Source of the DNA: Anaerolineae bacterium
GTDB taxonomy: Bacteria; Chloroflexota; Anaerolineae; JAADDB01
DNA: 5,493 bases
Direction of reading: 5' to 3'
NCBI GenBank assembly: GCA_015486895.1
Contig: WFQT01000016.1
Coordinates: 1 to 5,493 of the forward strand
The translations under genes and the position numbers were made by a program. Positions 1 through 5,493 of the stretch are shown here, piece by piece. Position 1 is the first letter of the stretch. The number at the start of each line of letters is the position of its first letter. A model generated the notes under the pieces. That model ran no database searches. It was not told where the DNA came from and saw only the letters and a program-made list of their open reading frames with translations.

Positions 1-206
1 CCATAATATTGTCGGGAAACAGAATCCCTTCATGCCTCCTTGCTACGTACAATACTATCCAGCGGGCCGCAGGGTTATAGCGCATCTCAAGATCAAAAGC
101 AACGTACAAGAGCCCAACAAGTCATTCCCCCGCTATGCTGAAGGGATGATCGTGGCAACAGATCACGCCTCATTGTCCACTCAGCCGGCCGTTTTGGCCC
201 ACGCAC
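1..206. other. Upstream region without a convincing gene
   Basis: I see no recognisable protein or RNA gene here. A + strand reading frame opening at 32 runs through the promoter and into the IclR gene, has no recognisable family, and is best read as chance. On the minus strand there is a perfect AAGGAGG (41 to 35), but the nearest ATG (33 to 31) is only one base away, too close for normal initiation. A minus-strand frame without stops runs from about 121 to the left edge, which is not long enough to be significant. A small GGCC-GTTTT-GGCC inverted repeat lies at 187-199, just before the -35 box of the IclR promoter. A divergent gene beginning beyond the left edge remains possible. Confidence 0.5.
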
Positions 207-235
207 TTGACAATTATCGCTTTTTCTGCTATGGT
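207..235 (+). promoter_or_regulatory. Sigma70-type promoter of the operon, extended -10
   Basis: A perfect -35 hexamer TTGACA (207-212) is followed after exactly 17 bases by TATGGT (230-235), which matches four of six positions of the -10 consensus. TG at 227-228 sits one base before it, giving an extended -10 element. Transcription would start near 242 and leave a leader of roughly 30 bases before the IclR start codon. It is the only strong promoter-like sequence I find in the window, so it probably drives the regulator and the genes behind it. Confidence 0.7.
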
Positions 236-277
236 GGTCGCATTAAACGCTATAAGGGGTTGCGTTTTTCGCTATGG
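221..277 (+). repeat. Two-copy direct repeat over promoter and start codon
   Basis: The sequence TTTTTC-(T)-GCTATGG occurs at 221-234 and again at 265-277, differing by one inserted T and spaced 43-44 bases apart, about four helical turns. The first copy covers the -10 box and the second covers the IclR start codon. A shorter related piece, CGCTATAAGG, lies between them at 249-258. Placement over the promoter and start would suit binding sites for an autoregulating IclR protein, but the copies are not palindromic and the match may be chance. Confidence 0.35.
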
Positions 278-1029
278 CCGATGCTAAAATACTAGAAAAG
301 GGTCTTAAGCTTCTGGAAGAGCTCGCTCAGAGTGCGGAAGGGATGAGTGCTGTAGAGCTTGCAGAGAGCATCGGTGTCCACAAAACGAGCGTTTATCGGT
401 ATCTCAACACACTCCTTCAAGCGGGTTATATCCAGACAAACGGCGATGGCTCATATCACCTAGGCAACAAAATCCTCGAACTGGGGAGTCACATGCTTCG
501 CCGAATGCCATTGCGTGAAACTGCACATCCTTTCCTTGTTAAGCTTAGCGCTGAAACACAGAAAACGGTCCATCTCTGTGTGCTAGATGGAACCGATGTG
601 GTTTATATCGACAAAGTGGAGAGCCAGCGCAGCCTCCCTATCATCTCTCGCATCGGGGGAAGAGCGCCTGCCTACTGCACCGGTGTAGGCAAAGCCCTTC
701 TAAGCAGCTTGCCCACTGATCAGGTTGTAGATTTGCTTAATCATATCTCACCGCAAAAGCACACCGCCTTGACGATAACCGATCCTATGGAGTTGCTGGA
801 AGACCTGAAGCTCGCCAATGAACGAGGATATGCAATCGACGATGGCGAACACGAAGAGGGAATCAAGTGCTTCGCTGCCCCGATCAAGGGATACGGAGGA
901 GAGACTGTCGGAGCAATCAGCATTACTGGGCTTAAGAGAGAATTTGACGACCCACATATGGTAGAAGAACTATCCAACAAGGTTAAACAAGCTGCTATCG
1001 CCATCTCTCATGCACTAGGCTACACCTAA
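274..1029 (+). CDS. IclR-family transcriptional regulator
   Basis: This 251-residue cytoplasmic DNA-binding protein has the usual IclR-family length and order. An N-terminal winged helix-turn-helix (about 5-65) includes a recognition helix around HKTSVYRYLNTLLQAGY (36-52). The C-terminal effector-binding domain (about 80-248) shows two family hallmarks: APAYCTGVGKALLSS (131-145) and the stretch around GYAIDDGEHEEGIKCFAAPI (185-204). ATG 274 is the only reasonable start, because a stop lies in frame at 253. Its ribosome site AAGGGG (254-259) is rather far away at 14 bases. The gene is first in the operon and points the same way as the enzymes and transporter it probably controls. IclR proteins usually respond to a small acid or pathway intermediate, acting as repressor or activator; which applies here cannot be read from sequence. 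Confidence 0.95.
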   Translation: MADAKILEKGLKLLEELAQSAEGMSAVELAESIGVHKTSVYRYLNTLLQAGYIQTNGDGSYHLGNKILELGSHMLRRMPLRETAHPFLVKLSAETQKTVHLCVLDGTDVVYIDKVESQRSLPIISRIGGRAPAYCTGVGKALLSSLPTDQVVDLLNHISPQKHTALTITDPMELLEDLKLANERGYAIDDGEHEEGIKCFAAPIKGYGGETVGAISITGLKREFDDPHMVEELSNKVKQAAIAISHALGYT

Positions 1030-1036
1030 ACTAATT

Positions 1037-1564
1037 ATGAATGAAAACTTGCGCTTACAGGAAAAAACAGAATCGGTTGCAAGTAAACGCGCGGATTGGT
1101 TGATCCCGAGTGGCGTTTTTGTTATTACGCTGAAGTCCGGACAAAAGGTCAACGCATACACAGCGGCTTGGGTAGTACGCGTTTCAGAAGAACCAGTGAT
1201 GGTGCAGGTAGCAGTATGGGAGAAGAACTATTCTTACACCCTTGCCAAAGACTGCACTCACTTTGTTGTACACATTCTATCCGCTGGACAGCAGAAAACA
1301 GCGCTTCATTTCGGAAGAAAATCAGGCCGCGACACCGATAAATTACAAGGTTATTCCAACAAACCTGGAGTCTCTGGAGTTCCAGTGTTGAAGGATTGTT
1401 TAGCGTACCTAGAGTGCGAAGTTATTTTTAGACGTCAATTTGGTGATCACATGGTGCTGGTGGGTCGGGTTATCAACTCCGGCATAAACAGTAGACCAGG
1501 AGGTCCACTCATCTACAACCATCATGATTACGACGAACCGGGGGTTGATATCGGTGCAGGTTGA
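1037..1564 (+). CDS. Flavin reductase-like FMN-binding split-barrel protein
   Basis: This 175-residue protein resembles the flavin reductase-like domain family (split barrel, FMN-binding). Recognisable pieces in order are NAYTAAWVVRVS (39-50), the segment that typically contacts FMN phosphate; YTLAKDCTHFVVHIL (67-81); PVLKDCLAYLECEV (116-129); GDHMVLVGRV (136-145); and PLIY (157-160). Family members reduce free flavin with NAD(P)H, often to feed an oxygenase, or act as FMN-bound oxidoreductases or electron carriers. No oxygenase partner is visible, so the exact reaction is open. ATG 1037 lies 7 bases after the IclR stop and has no good Shine-Dalgarno site. An in-frame stop at 1016 excludes a longer form, so translation probably depends on coupling to the regulator gene. 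The 3' end overlaps the next gene by 11 bases. Confidence 0.88.
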   Translation: MNENLRLQEKTESVASKRADWLIPSGVFVITLKSGQKVNAYTAAWVVRVSEEPVMVQVAVWEKNYSYTLAKDCTHFVVHILSAGQQKTALHFGRKSGRDTDKLQGYSNKPGVSGVPVLKDCLAYLECEVIFRRQFGDHMVLVGRVINSGINSRPGGPLIYNHHDYDEPGVDIGAG

Positions 1565-2204
1565 CATTCTGATACCGGTCAAACTCACACCGGACTGGCT
1601 TAAGGTAGCTGTGGGACGTTACGCAAAGTACGCCCTGCCAAGCACCGTTTTTCAGGGTCGCGACATGAGTGATGTGCATATTCAGGGAATGGGTTCGCCG
1701 CAGGATCTGCTGAGGATAGCGCAGCAAGCAGAAACAGAAGGAGCAGATGCCTGTATCATCGATTGTTTCACCGATCCTGGCTTAGATCGTTGCTCCGCCC
1801 AGATAAAGATACCAGTGATCGGCGTAGGACAGGCAGGAATGTGGGCAGTAAAGCTCATCGGCGCCCGTTTTGCGATCATAACAACCGAAGAAAGCATTGT
1901 CGATCTCATCGCGCAGAATGCTGTTCGGTATGGCGTCGGGGATGCACTGCACTCGGTTACCGCAATCGGCATGCCGTTTGATGAAGTTCCTCAACGGGAG
2001 GAGGAAGCCTTTGAGCGACTTGAGGAGATAAGCTTGGCGCTGTTGCCCGAGGTTGACGTCTTCCTACTGGGGTGCACAGAGTTGGCGGAACTGGCTCGTC
2101 CGCTTTGCCTTCGTCTGCAAGATGAAAAACCAGATGTACAGGTGATCAACCCGCTAATAGCAGCGACGCACCTTGCGGAAACTTTATCTTTAGCTCGATG
2201 TTAG
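1554..2204 (+). CDS. Asp/Glu/hydantoin racemase-family protein
   Basis: This 216-residue protein belongs to the Asp/Glu/hydantoin racemase superfamily, cofactor-independent enzymes that use two cysteines as acid and base. Both are present: Cys71 in IIDCFTDPGLD (68-78) and Cys174 in FLLGCTELAELA (170-181). The CF-DPG-LD form of the first motif resembles hydantoin racemases, while GCTELA resembles aspartate/glutamate racemases. The neighbouring DUF917 gene favours a hydantoin-type ring substrate; related decarboxylases and isomerases use the same fold. I chose GTG 1554 because it begins directly at the first strand (VDILIPV), has GGGGG at 1540-1544 nine bases upstream, and gives the 11-base overlap seen at two other junctions. 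ATG 1524 is in frame and would add 10 residues that do not resemble the family, with a poorly placed ribosome site. Confidence 0.88.
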   Translation: MQVDILIPVKLTPDWLKVAVGRYAKYALPSTVFQGRDMSDVHIQGMGSPQDLLRIAQQAETEGADACIIDCFTDPGLDRCSAQIKIPVIGVGQAGMWAVKLIGARFAIITTEESIVDLIAQNAVRYGVGDALHSVTAIGMPFDEVPQREEEAFERLEEISLALLPEVDVFLLGCTELAELARPLCLRLQDEKPDVQVINPLIAATHLAETLSLARC

Positions 2205-2234
2205 TTTGGCTAAAGCAACAACATGAAATAAAGG

Positions 2235-2241
2235 AAAGGAG
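2235..2241 (+). promoter_or_regulatory. Ribosome binding site deciding the ABC ATPase start
   Basis: AAAGGAG lies 7 bases before GTG 2249. The upstream in-frame ATG at 2198 overlaps the racemase stop and has no such site, so GTG 2249 is the better start. Confidence 0.8.
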
Positions 2242-2248
2242 TAAACCT

Positions 2249-3007
2249 GTGGAGCAACGAGGAAATCCTCCGCTAGTGGAGATGAAGAACGTAGCTAAAG
2301 CATTCGGCGGAATTCACGCTCTGCACAAAGTGGATTTTCAGCTTGCTCCTGGTGAGGTTGTCGGCCTGGTGGGAGACAATGGGGCTGGCAAGTCCACGCT
2401 AATCAAGATCCTATCCGGAGTTTATACCCCAGATGAGGGATCACTCTACATCAACGGTAAAGAGATTCACTTCGAGGGACCGCGTCACGCCAAAGAGTTG
2501 GGGATAGAAACGGTGCACCAAGATCGCGGTTTAGTGCCCGGATTCCGCGTGGCCGATAACCTCTTTCTGGGACGAGAGCAGACCAGGTTCGGTCTGCTGC
2601 GCCTGCGGAAGATGGATAGTATGGCGCAGCAAGCTCTCGCAGGGTTAGGGATCGAGATCCGCTCTTTTCGCGAACCAGTTATGAGTATGTCTGGGGGGCA
2701 ACAACAGGCGGTTGCTGTTGCCCGCGCTGTTTCGGCAAATCCCAAGGTGGTAATTCTTGATGAACCCACTGCCGCCTTAGCCGTCAAGGAAGTAGCAAAG
2801 GTATTGGACTTGATCGGCCAATTAAAGAAACACGGCGTAGCAGTGGTTTTTGTCAGCCATGTTCTACCAGAGATCCTAGCGGTCACCGATCGAATCGTTG
2901 TCCTGCGGCGAGGGCAAAAAGTCGGTGATCTGCCGACGCGCGATGCGGATCAAGATTTAATCGTAAAACTGATGATTGGATCGGAGGTAATAGGCTGTGA
3001 AATCTGA
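2249..3007 (+). CDS. Sugar-type ABC importer ATP-binding protein, single domain
   Basis: This 252-residue ATPase would energise an importer at the inner face of the membrane. All nucleotide-binding motifs are intact: Walker A GDNGAGKST (42-50), Q-loop Gln91 in TVHQD, signature MSGGQQQ (147-153), Walker B VVILDEP (167-173) and switch His204 in FVSHVL. The Walker A wording, LSGVYTPDEG (55-64) and EPTAALAVKE (172-181) match the carbohydrate-uptake branch that includes RbsA, XylG and FrcA. It carries one nucleotide-binding domain, as in FrcA, not the fused pair of RbsA, so it should act as a homodimer. The usual partners are a permease (not in the window) and the binding protein starting at 4936. 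Sugar-type systems of this branch also import nucleosides, autoinducer-2 and other polar ring compounds, so the substrate need not be a sugar. A 44-base gap separates it from the racemase gene; it overlaps the next gene by 11 bases. Confidence 0.93.
   Translation: MEQRGNPPLVEMKNVAKAFGGIHALHKVDFQLAPGEVVGLVGDNGAGKSTLIKILSGVYTPDEGSLYINGKEIHFEGPRHAKELGIETVHQDRGLVPGFRVADNLFLGREQTRFGLLRLRKMDSMAQQALAGLGIEIRSFREPVMSMSGGQQQAVAVARAVSANPKVVILDEPTAALAVKEVAKVLDLIGQLKKHGVAVVFVSHVLPEILAVTDRIVVLRRGQKVGDLPTRDADQDLIVKLMIGSEVIGCEI
2983..2988 (+). promoter_or_regulatory. Ribosome binding site of the DUF917 gene
   Basis: GGAGGT lies inside the end of the ATPase gene, 8 bases before GTG 2997, and supports that non-ATG start. 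Confidence 0.8.
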
Positions 3008-4148
3008 TAATACGGATTGGTTATCAGCAAACAATGTAGCCGCTTTCCTTAAGGGCCTTAGTGTCATGGGGACCGGCGGTGGTGGTAGCACCGCGTTTGG
3101 GCAAGCAATCATCGAAAACGATCTTGCTCGCGGACGGCGTTATACATTAGTCAATTTAGATGAGGTGGAAGATGATGCCCTCGTAGTCAGCGGAGGAATT
3201 ATGGGATCGGTGAAGGTCCTTGACCGCTTTTCCCCGGAAGAGATTGTGGAGCAATGGGAAAACAACTTCGAGCTTTTGGCAGCGTTTAGGGCCATGGAAG
3301 CACTCTTGGGGAGAAAGATAGACTATGTGGTCCCGTTCGAACTGGGGGGGCTGAACACCCCGGTCATTCTTTCCCTTGCTGCTCGTGTGGGAATCCCGGT
3401 GATCGATGGAGACGGCCTTGGTAGAGCGGCGCCGGAAACACAGATGACCAGTCTTGCCGGACATGGCGTGTCGATTGTTCCGATGCCACTAGTCGATTGG
3501 GAAGGTAATTTGGTCATCGTACAGCAAGCAAGCTCTCCGTTTGTTCCCGATGAAATCGGGCGCTTCGTGGTTACACGCTCCGGCGGGCTCGGGGCTAACT
3601 CCCACTATCCGATGCAGGGGCAAGTGGCGCGTAAGGTGATCGTTCCAGGCACGATCTCCTTCGCTCTGAACCTAGGACAACAAATCGCTATGCTCCACGA
3701 CCCAGAGAGAATCGCTGAAACAATTGCCGCTCATACCGGAGGACGAGTGGCATTCCATGGAGTGGTGGAATCGTTAAGCGAAGAGGACGCACTGGGTTTT
3801 TTGGTCCAGATAGCCAGGATCACGGGTGTCGGTAGCGATGTTGGGGACAACCTGGAAATAACGATCAAAAATGAATTCATGCTGGCAAAGAAGAACGAGC
3901 ACGTTGGGTGCATATTCCCTGATTTGATCATGATGATCGATGAAACTGGTGCCGGGGTCATGAGCTCTGATCTCCATGTTGGCCAACGAGTGCGAGTGAT
4001 CGTAGCTCCGTGCCATCCACGCTTGCGTTCAGCAGCACAGACACAAGCAGGAAGTGTTGCTCTCGGCCCAGCACGCTTTGGCCAACCACAACTCGCATAT
4101 CAGCCTGTGGAAAGCTTAACTCCTTTGTGGGGGAAAAATGGCCGATAA
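2997..4148 (+). CDS. DUF917 / S-methyl thiohydantoin desulfurase-family protein
   Basis: This 383-residue soluble protein matches the family long called DUF917, since renamed for S-methyl thiohydantoin desulfurase, and is close to full family length. Visible hallmarks are the glycine-rich MGTGGGGSTAFG (24-35), VVSGGIMGS (63-71), PFELGGLNTP (113-122) and the signature PVIDGDGLGRAAPETQM (134-150). The C-terminal part contains ARKVIVPGTISFALNLG (211-227) and FPDLIMMIDETG (307-318), as expected for the second domain. The family is commonly found near hydantoinase/oxoprolinase-type genes. Only some members have a known activity, so assigning thiohydantoin desulfurisation here is tentative; another ring-opening or hydrolytic role on a hydantoin-like compound is possible. 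GTG 2997 is supported by the GGAGGT site and by the 11-base overlap with the ATPase gene. The 3' end overlaps the following reductase gene by 11 bases. Confidence 0.9.
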   Translation: MKSDNTDWLSANNVAAFLKGLSVMGTGGGGSTAFGQAIIENDLARGRRYTLVNLDEVEDDALVVSGGIMGSVKVLDRFSPEEIVEQWENNFELLAAFRAMEALLGRKIDYVVPFELGGLNTPVILSLAARVGIPVIDGDGLGRAAPETQMTSLAGHGVSIVPMPLVDWEGNLVIVQQASSPFVPDEIGRFVVTRSGGLGANSHYPMQGQVARKVIVPGTISFALNLGQQIAMLHDPERIAETIAAHTGGRVAFHGVVESLSEEDALGFLVQIARITGVGSDVGDNLEITIKNEFMLAKKNEHVGCIFPDLIMMIDETGAGVMSSDLHVGQRVRVIVAPCHPRLRSAAQTQAGSVALGPARFGQPQLAYQPVESLTPLWGKNGR

Positions 4149-4869
4149 ATTGAGATTCGTTGGGATCTGTGCGAGTCCACGCAAGAAGGCAAACACGCAG
4201 ATCTTAGTGGAGGCAGCTTTGGACGCGGCTGCACAGGCTGCACATAGTATGAGTTTCTCTTCGAAAGTGGAATTAGTCCTCCTCGCCCAGCGCCAGATTT
4301 CACCCTGTCTGGGGTGCGACGCGTGCGCTACGCTCCGATCTCCATGCGTCATCAGAGATGATTGGCATGAGGCAGTACGCCCATTGATCGACCCTATTCC
4401 TGACGGAGTGATCTTTGGATCCCCGGTTTACTTTTTCAACCAAAATGCGCTGGGAAGAGCCTATATGGAACGGTGTACTTCGCTATTAAAGAAGCTATGG
4501 GATCCGGAGTTCCCTACACCGTTGCCCGATTGGTCGGCAACAGCAGCGGGAGCTGTCGCTGTTGGCTTCGATCGCAACGGCGGTGTGGAGTTTGCCCTTA
4601 CCTCGATTCTGCAATGGTTTCTCACTATGGGGTTCGTGACTGTTGGTGGGTTTTACATTGGTGGGGCAGGGTGGACACAACTACATCCCAGCCGAAACGC
4701 GGTACTGCAAGATGAACACGGGATGGAAGCAGCACGCCTAGTGGGACGCCGTGTCGCTAAGGCAGCTGCGTTGCTGCATAGCGGCAAAGTGGCTCTAAGA
4801 GATCGTGGGGAGATAGATACATCGTGGATGAGCATGCAGGTACCGCTTGTAAAAGGGGGTGATAATTGA
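4138..4869 (+). CDS. Flavodoxin-fold NAD(P)H/FMN reductase, probable iron-sulfur flavoprotein
   Basis: This 243-residue protein has the NADPH-dependent FMN reductase / flavodoxin-like fold. The FMN phosphate loop is GICASPRKKANT (9-20), and the second flavin-contacting segment is FGSPVYFFNQN (93-103). Between them lies a compact cysteine cluster: Cys57, Cys60, Cys63 and Cys70, spaced C-x2-C-x2-C-x6-C, inside ISPCLGCDACATLRSPC. This spacing fits the iron-sulfur flavoproteins (Isf) that bind a 4Fe-4S cluster beside FMN, described mainly from methanogens and other anaerobes. The likely role is electron transfer or a reductive step on the imported compound or an intermediate. ATG 4138 overlaps the DUF917 gene by 11 bases and has GGGGG at 4129-4133. 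The fold is clear; the iron-sulfur cluster is inferred from the cysteines alone, and a simple multimeric flavodoxin without a cluster is the alternative. Confidence 0.87.
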   Translation: MADKLRFVGICASPRKKANTQILVEAALDAAAQAAHSMSFSSKVELVLLAQRQISPCLGCDACATLRSPCVIRDDWHEAVRPLIDPIPDGVIFGSPVYFFNQNALGRAYMERCTSLLKKLWDPEFPTPLPDWSATAAGAVAVGFDRNGGVEFALTSILQWFLTMGFVTVGGFYIGGAGWTQLHPSRNAVLQDEHGMEAARLVGRRVAKAAALLHSGKVALRDRGEIDTSWMSMQVPLVKGGDN

Positions 4870-4923
4870 GGAAAGATCTGAAGTAGAAGCTTAGTTGTTA
4901 GCAGATAGAATGACAGACAATGC

Positions 4924-4930
4924 AAGGAGG
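4924..4930 (+). promoter_or_regulatory. Strong ribosome binding site of the binding-protein gene
   Basis: A full-length AAGGAGG lies 5 bases before ATG 4936. It is the best Shine-Dalgarno match ahead of any gene in the window, which fits the need for more binding protein than membrane components. Confidence 0.85.
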
Positions 4931-4935
4931 GAAAC

Positions 4936-5493
4936 ATGCGTAAGAGTTTACTAGTACTGTTATTAGGGCTTCTTATAGTAGGCTTAGCGGCTGGAACTGG
5001 CTTTGCTAAGGAATTCAAGATCGGCATAAACAACTTTGGTCAGGCCAACTTCTTTGGCAGAATCGGCCGCACTGTCTTAATCAACACAGTAGAAGCACTC
5101 GGTGGAACAGCTATTTCTACAGTGACAGATAATGTCCCTGATCGAATCGCTGCAATTGAAAACTTCATTGCACAAGGAGTAGACGCGATAATCATCCAAG
5201 AAGGCGACATAAAGATGGCCGCGCCTGCTCTTGAAGAGGCGAAGAAAAAGGGGATTATCATCGCTTCAATGGATTCGGGCACAGCTCCGTTCGTAGATTT
5301 GGTTGTGGAATCTAACAACTGGGTGATGGGAGCAATGGCGGCCACAGAACTTATGGGTCGAACCGGGGGCAAAGCCAATATTGTGCTCATCACCAACCCA
5401 CTTGGGCAAATGATTCGGATGCGCGCCGGGGAGTTAAACCTCGTTCTGACCGAATACGGTGAGTCAAAGGTTATCGGATCCATAGTGTATGCC
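4936..5493 (+). CDS. Type-1 periplasmic sugar-binding-type protein (partial, 3' end missing)
   Basis: The frame stays open to the window end and gives the first 186 residues of a protein that normally has about 300-330. A signal peptide is clear: MRKS, then a hydrophobic core (about 5-18), then a small-residue cleavage region ending GTGFA-KE near residue 24. There is no lipobox cysteine. The mature start KEFKIGINNFG matches the first strand of the periplasmic binding protein family (Peripla_BP_4, ribose-binding type). FIAQGVDAIIIQEGD (77-91), EEAKKKGIIIASMDSG (100-115) and the later ANIVLIT strand follow the expected repeating pattern. It should capture the imported compound outside the inner membrane and deliver it to the permease used with the ATPase at 2249-3007. 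It follows the reductase gene after 66 bases that hold no convincing promoter or terminator. Ligand identity cannot be read from this part. Confidence 0.92.
   Translation, partial: MRKSLLVLLLGLLIVGLAAGTGFAKEFKIGINNFGQANFFGRIGRTVLINTVEALGGTAISTVTDNVPDRIAAIENFIAQGVDAIIIQEGDIKMAAPALEEAKKKGIIIASMDSGTAPFVDLVVESNNWVMGAMAATELMGRTGGKANIVLITNPLGQMIRMRAGELNLVLTEYGESKVIGSIVYA

Noticed and set aside
187..199. GGCC-GTTTT-GGCC inverted repeat as an operator or terminator
   Set aside because: The stem is only 4 base pairs and GGCC is itself palindromic, so chance is likely; it is mentioned only in the description of the upstream region.
32..295. Plus-strand reading frame of 87 codons ahead of and into the IclR gene
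   Set aside because: It runs through the strong promoter at 207-235, overlaps the IclR start, has no ribosome site and no recognisable family pattern.
2485..2886. Long minus-strand frame opposite the ABC ATPase gene
   Set aside because: It lies wholly within a clearly coding gene with intact motifs, and its product resembles no family; it is a codon-usage shadow.
4876..4906. Inverted repeat ATCTG...CAGAT between the reductase and binding-protein genes, as a terminator
   Set aside because: The stem is only 5 base pairs with a 21-base loop and no following T run, so it is not a terminator.
4906..4911. TAGAAT as the -10 box of an internal promoter for the binding-protein gene
   Set aside because: No -35-like hexamer lies 16-18 bases upstream and there is no extended -10 TG.
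5040..5483. Long minus-strand frame opposite the binding-protein gene
   Set aside because: The + strand product has a signal peptide, a strong ribosome site and a family match, so the opposite frame is a shadow.
1..5493. tRNA, rRNA, CRISPR array, insertion sequence or riboswitch
   Set aside because: No regularly spaced repeats, terminal inverted repeats, transposase motifs or recognisable structured RNA were seen; almost all of the window from 274 on is coding.

Overview
The window holds the front part of one catabolic gene cluster, all on the + strand: a regulator, four soluble proteins that look like enzymes, and two parts of an ABC importer. The cluster runs off the right edge inside the substrate-binding protein gene. 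Base composition is moderate, Shine-Dalgarno sites are canonical, and GTG is used as a start codon alongside ATG. The substrate-binding protein carries an ordinary (non-lipoprotein) signal peptide, and one enzyme looks like an iron-sulfur flavoprotein, a type common in anaerobes. Together these weakly suggest an anaerobic bacterium with two membranes (for example a Synergistota- or Thermotogota-like lineage, or a diderm Bacillota). No gene here fixes the taxonomy.

Layout: positions 1-206 show no convincing gene. A good sigma70-type promoter (207-235) precedes an IclR-family regulator (274-1029). After it come a flavin reductase-like FMN-binding protein (1037-1564), an Asp/Glu/hydantoin racemase-family protein (1554-2204), a single-domain sugar-type ABC ATPase (2249-3007), a DUF917 / S-methyl thiohydantoin desulfurase-family protein (2997-4148), a flavodoxin-fold NAD(P)H-dependent reductase with a four-cysteine cluster (4138-4869), and the N-terminal 186 residues of a type-1 periplasmic sugar-binding-type protein (4936 to the window end). 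Spacing is very tight. Three of the junctions overlap by exactly 11 bases, and no terminator or convincing second promoter is visible, so the set most likely forms one operon.

How the genes may work together (inference): the binding protein and the ATPase, with a permease expected downstream, would import a small molecule. The racemase-family protein and the DUF917 protein both point to a hydantoin- or thiohydantoin-like ring compound rather than an ordinary sugar. The two flavin proteins would supply a redox step. The IclR regulator, placed first, would sense the substrate or an intermediate. No hydantoinase, kinase or permease is present in the window, so the substrate remains unknown.
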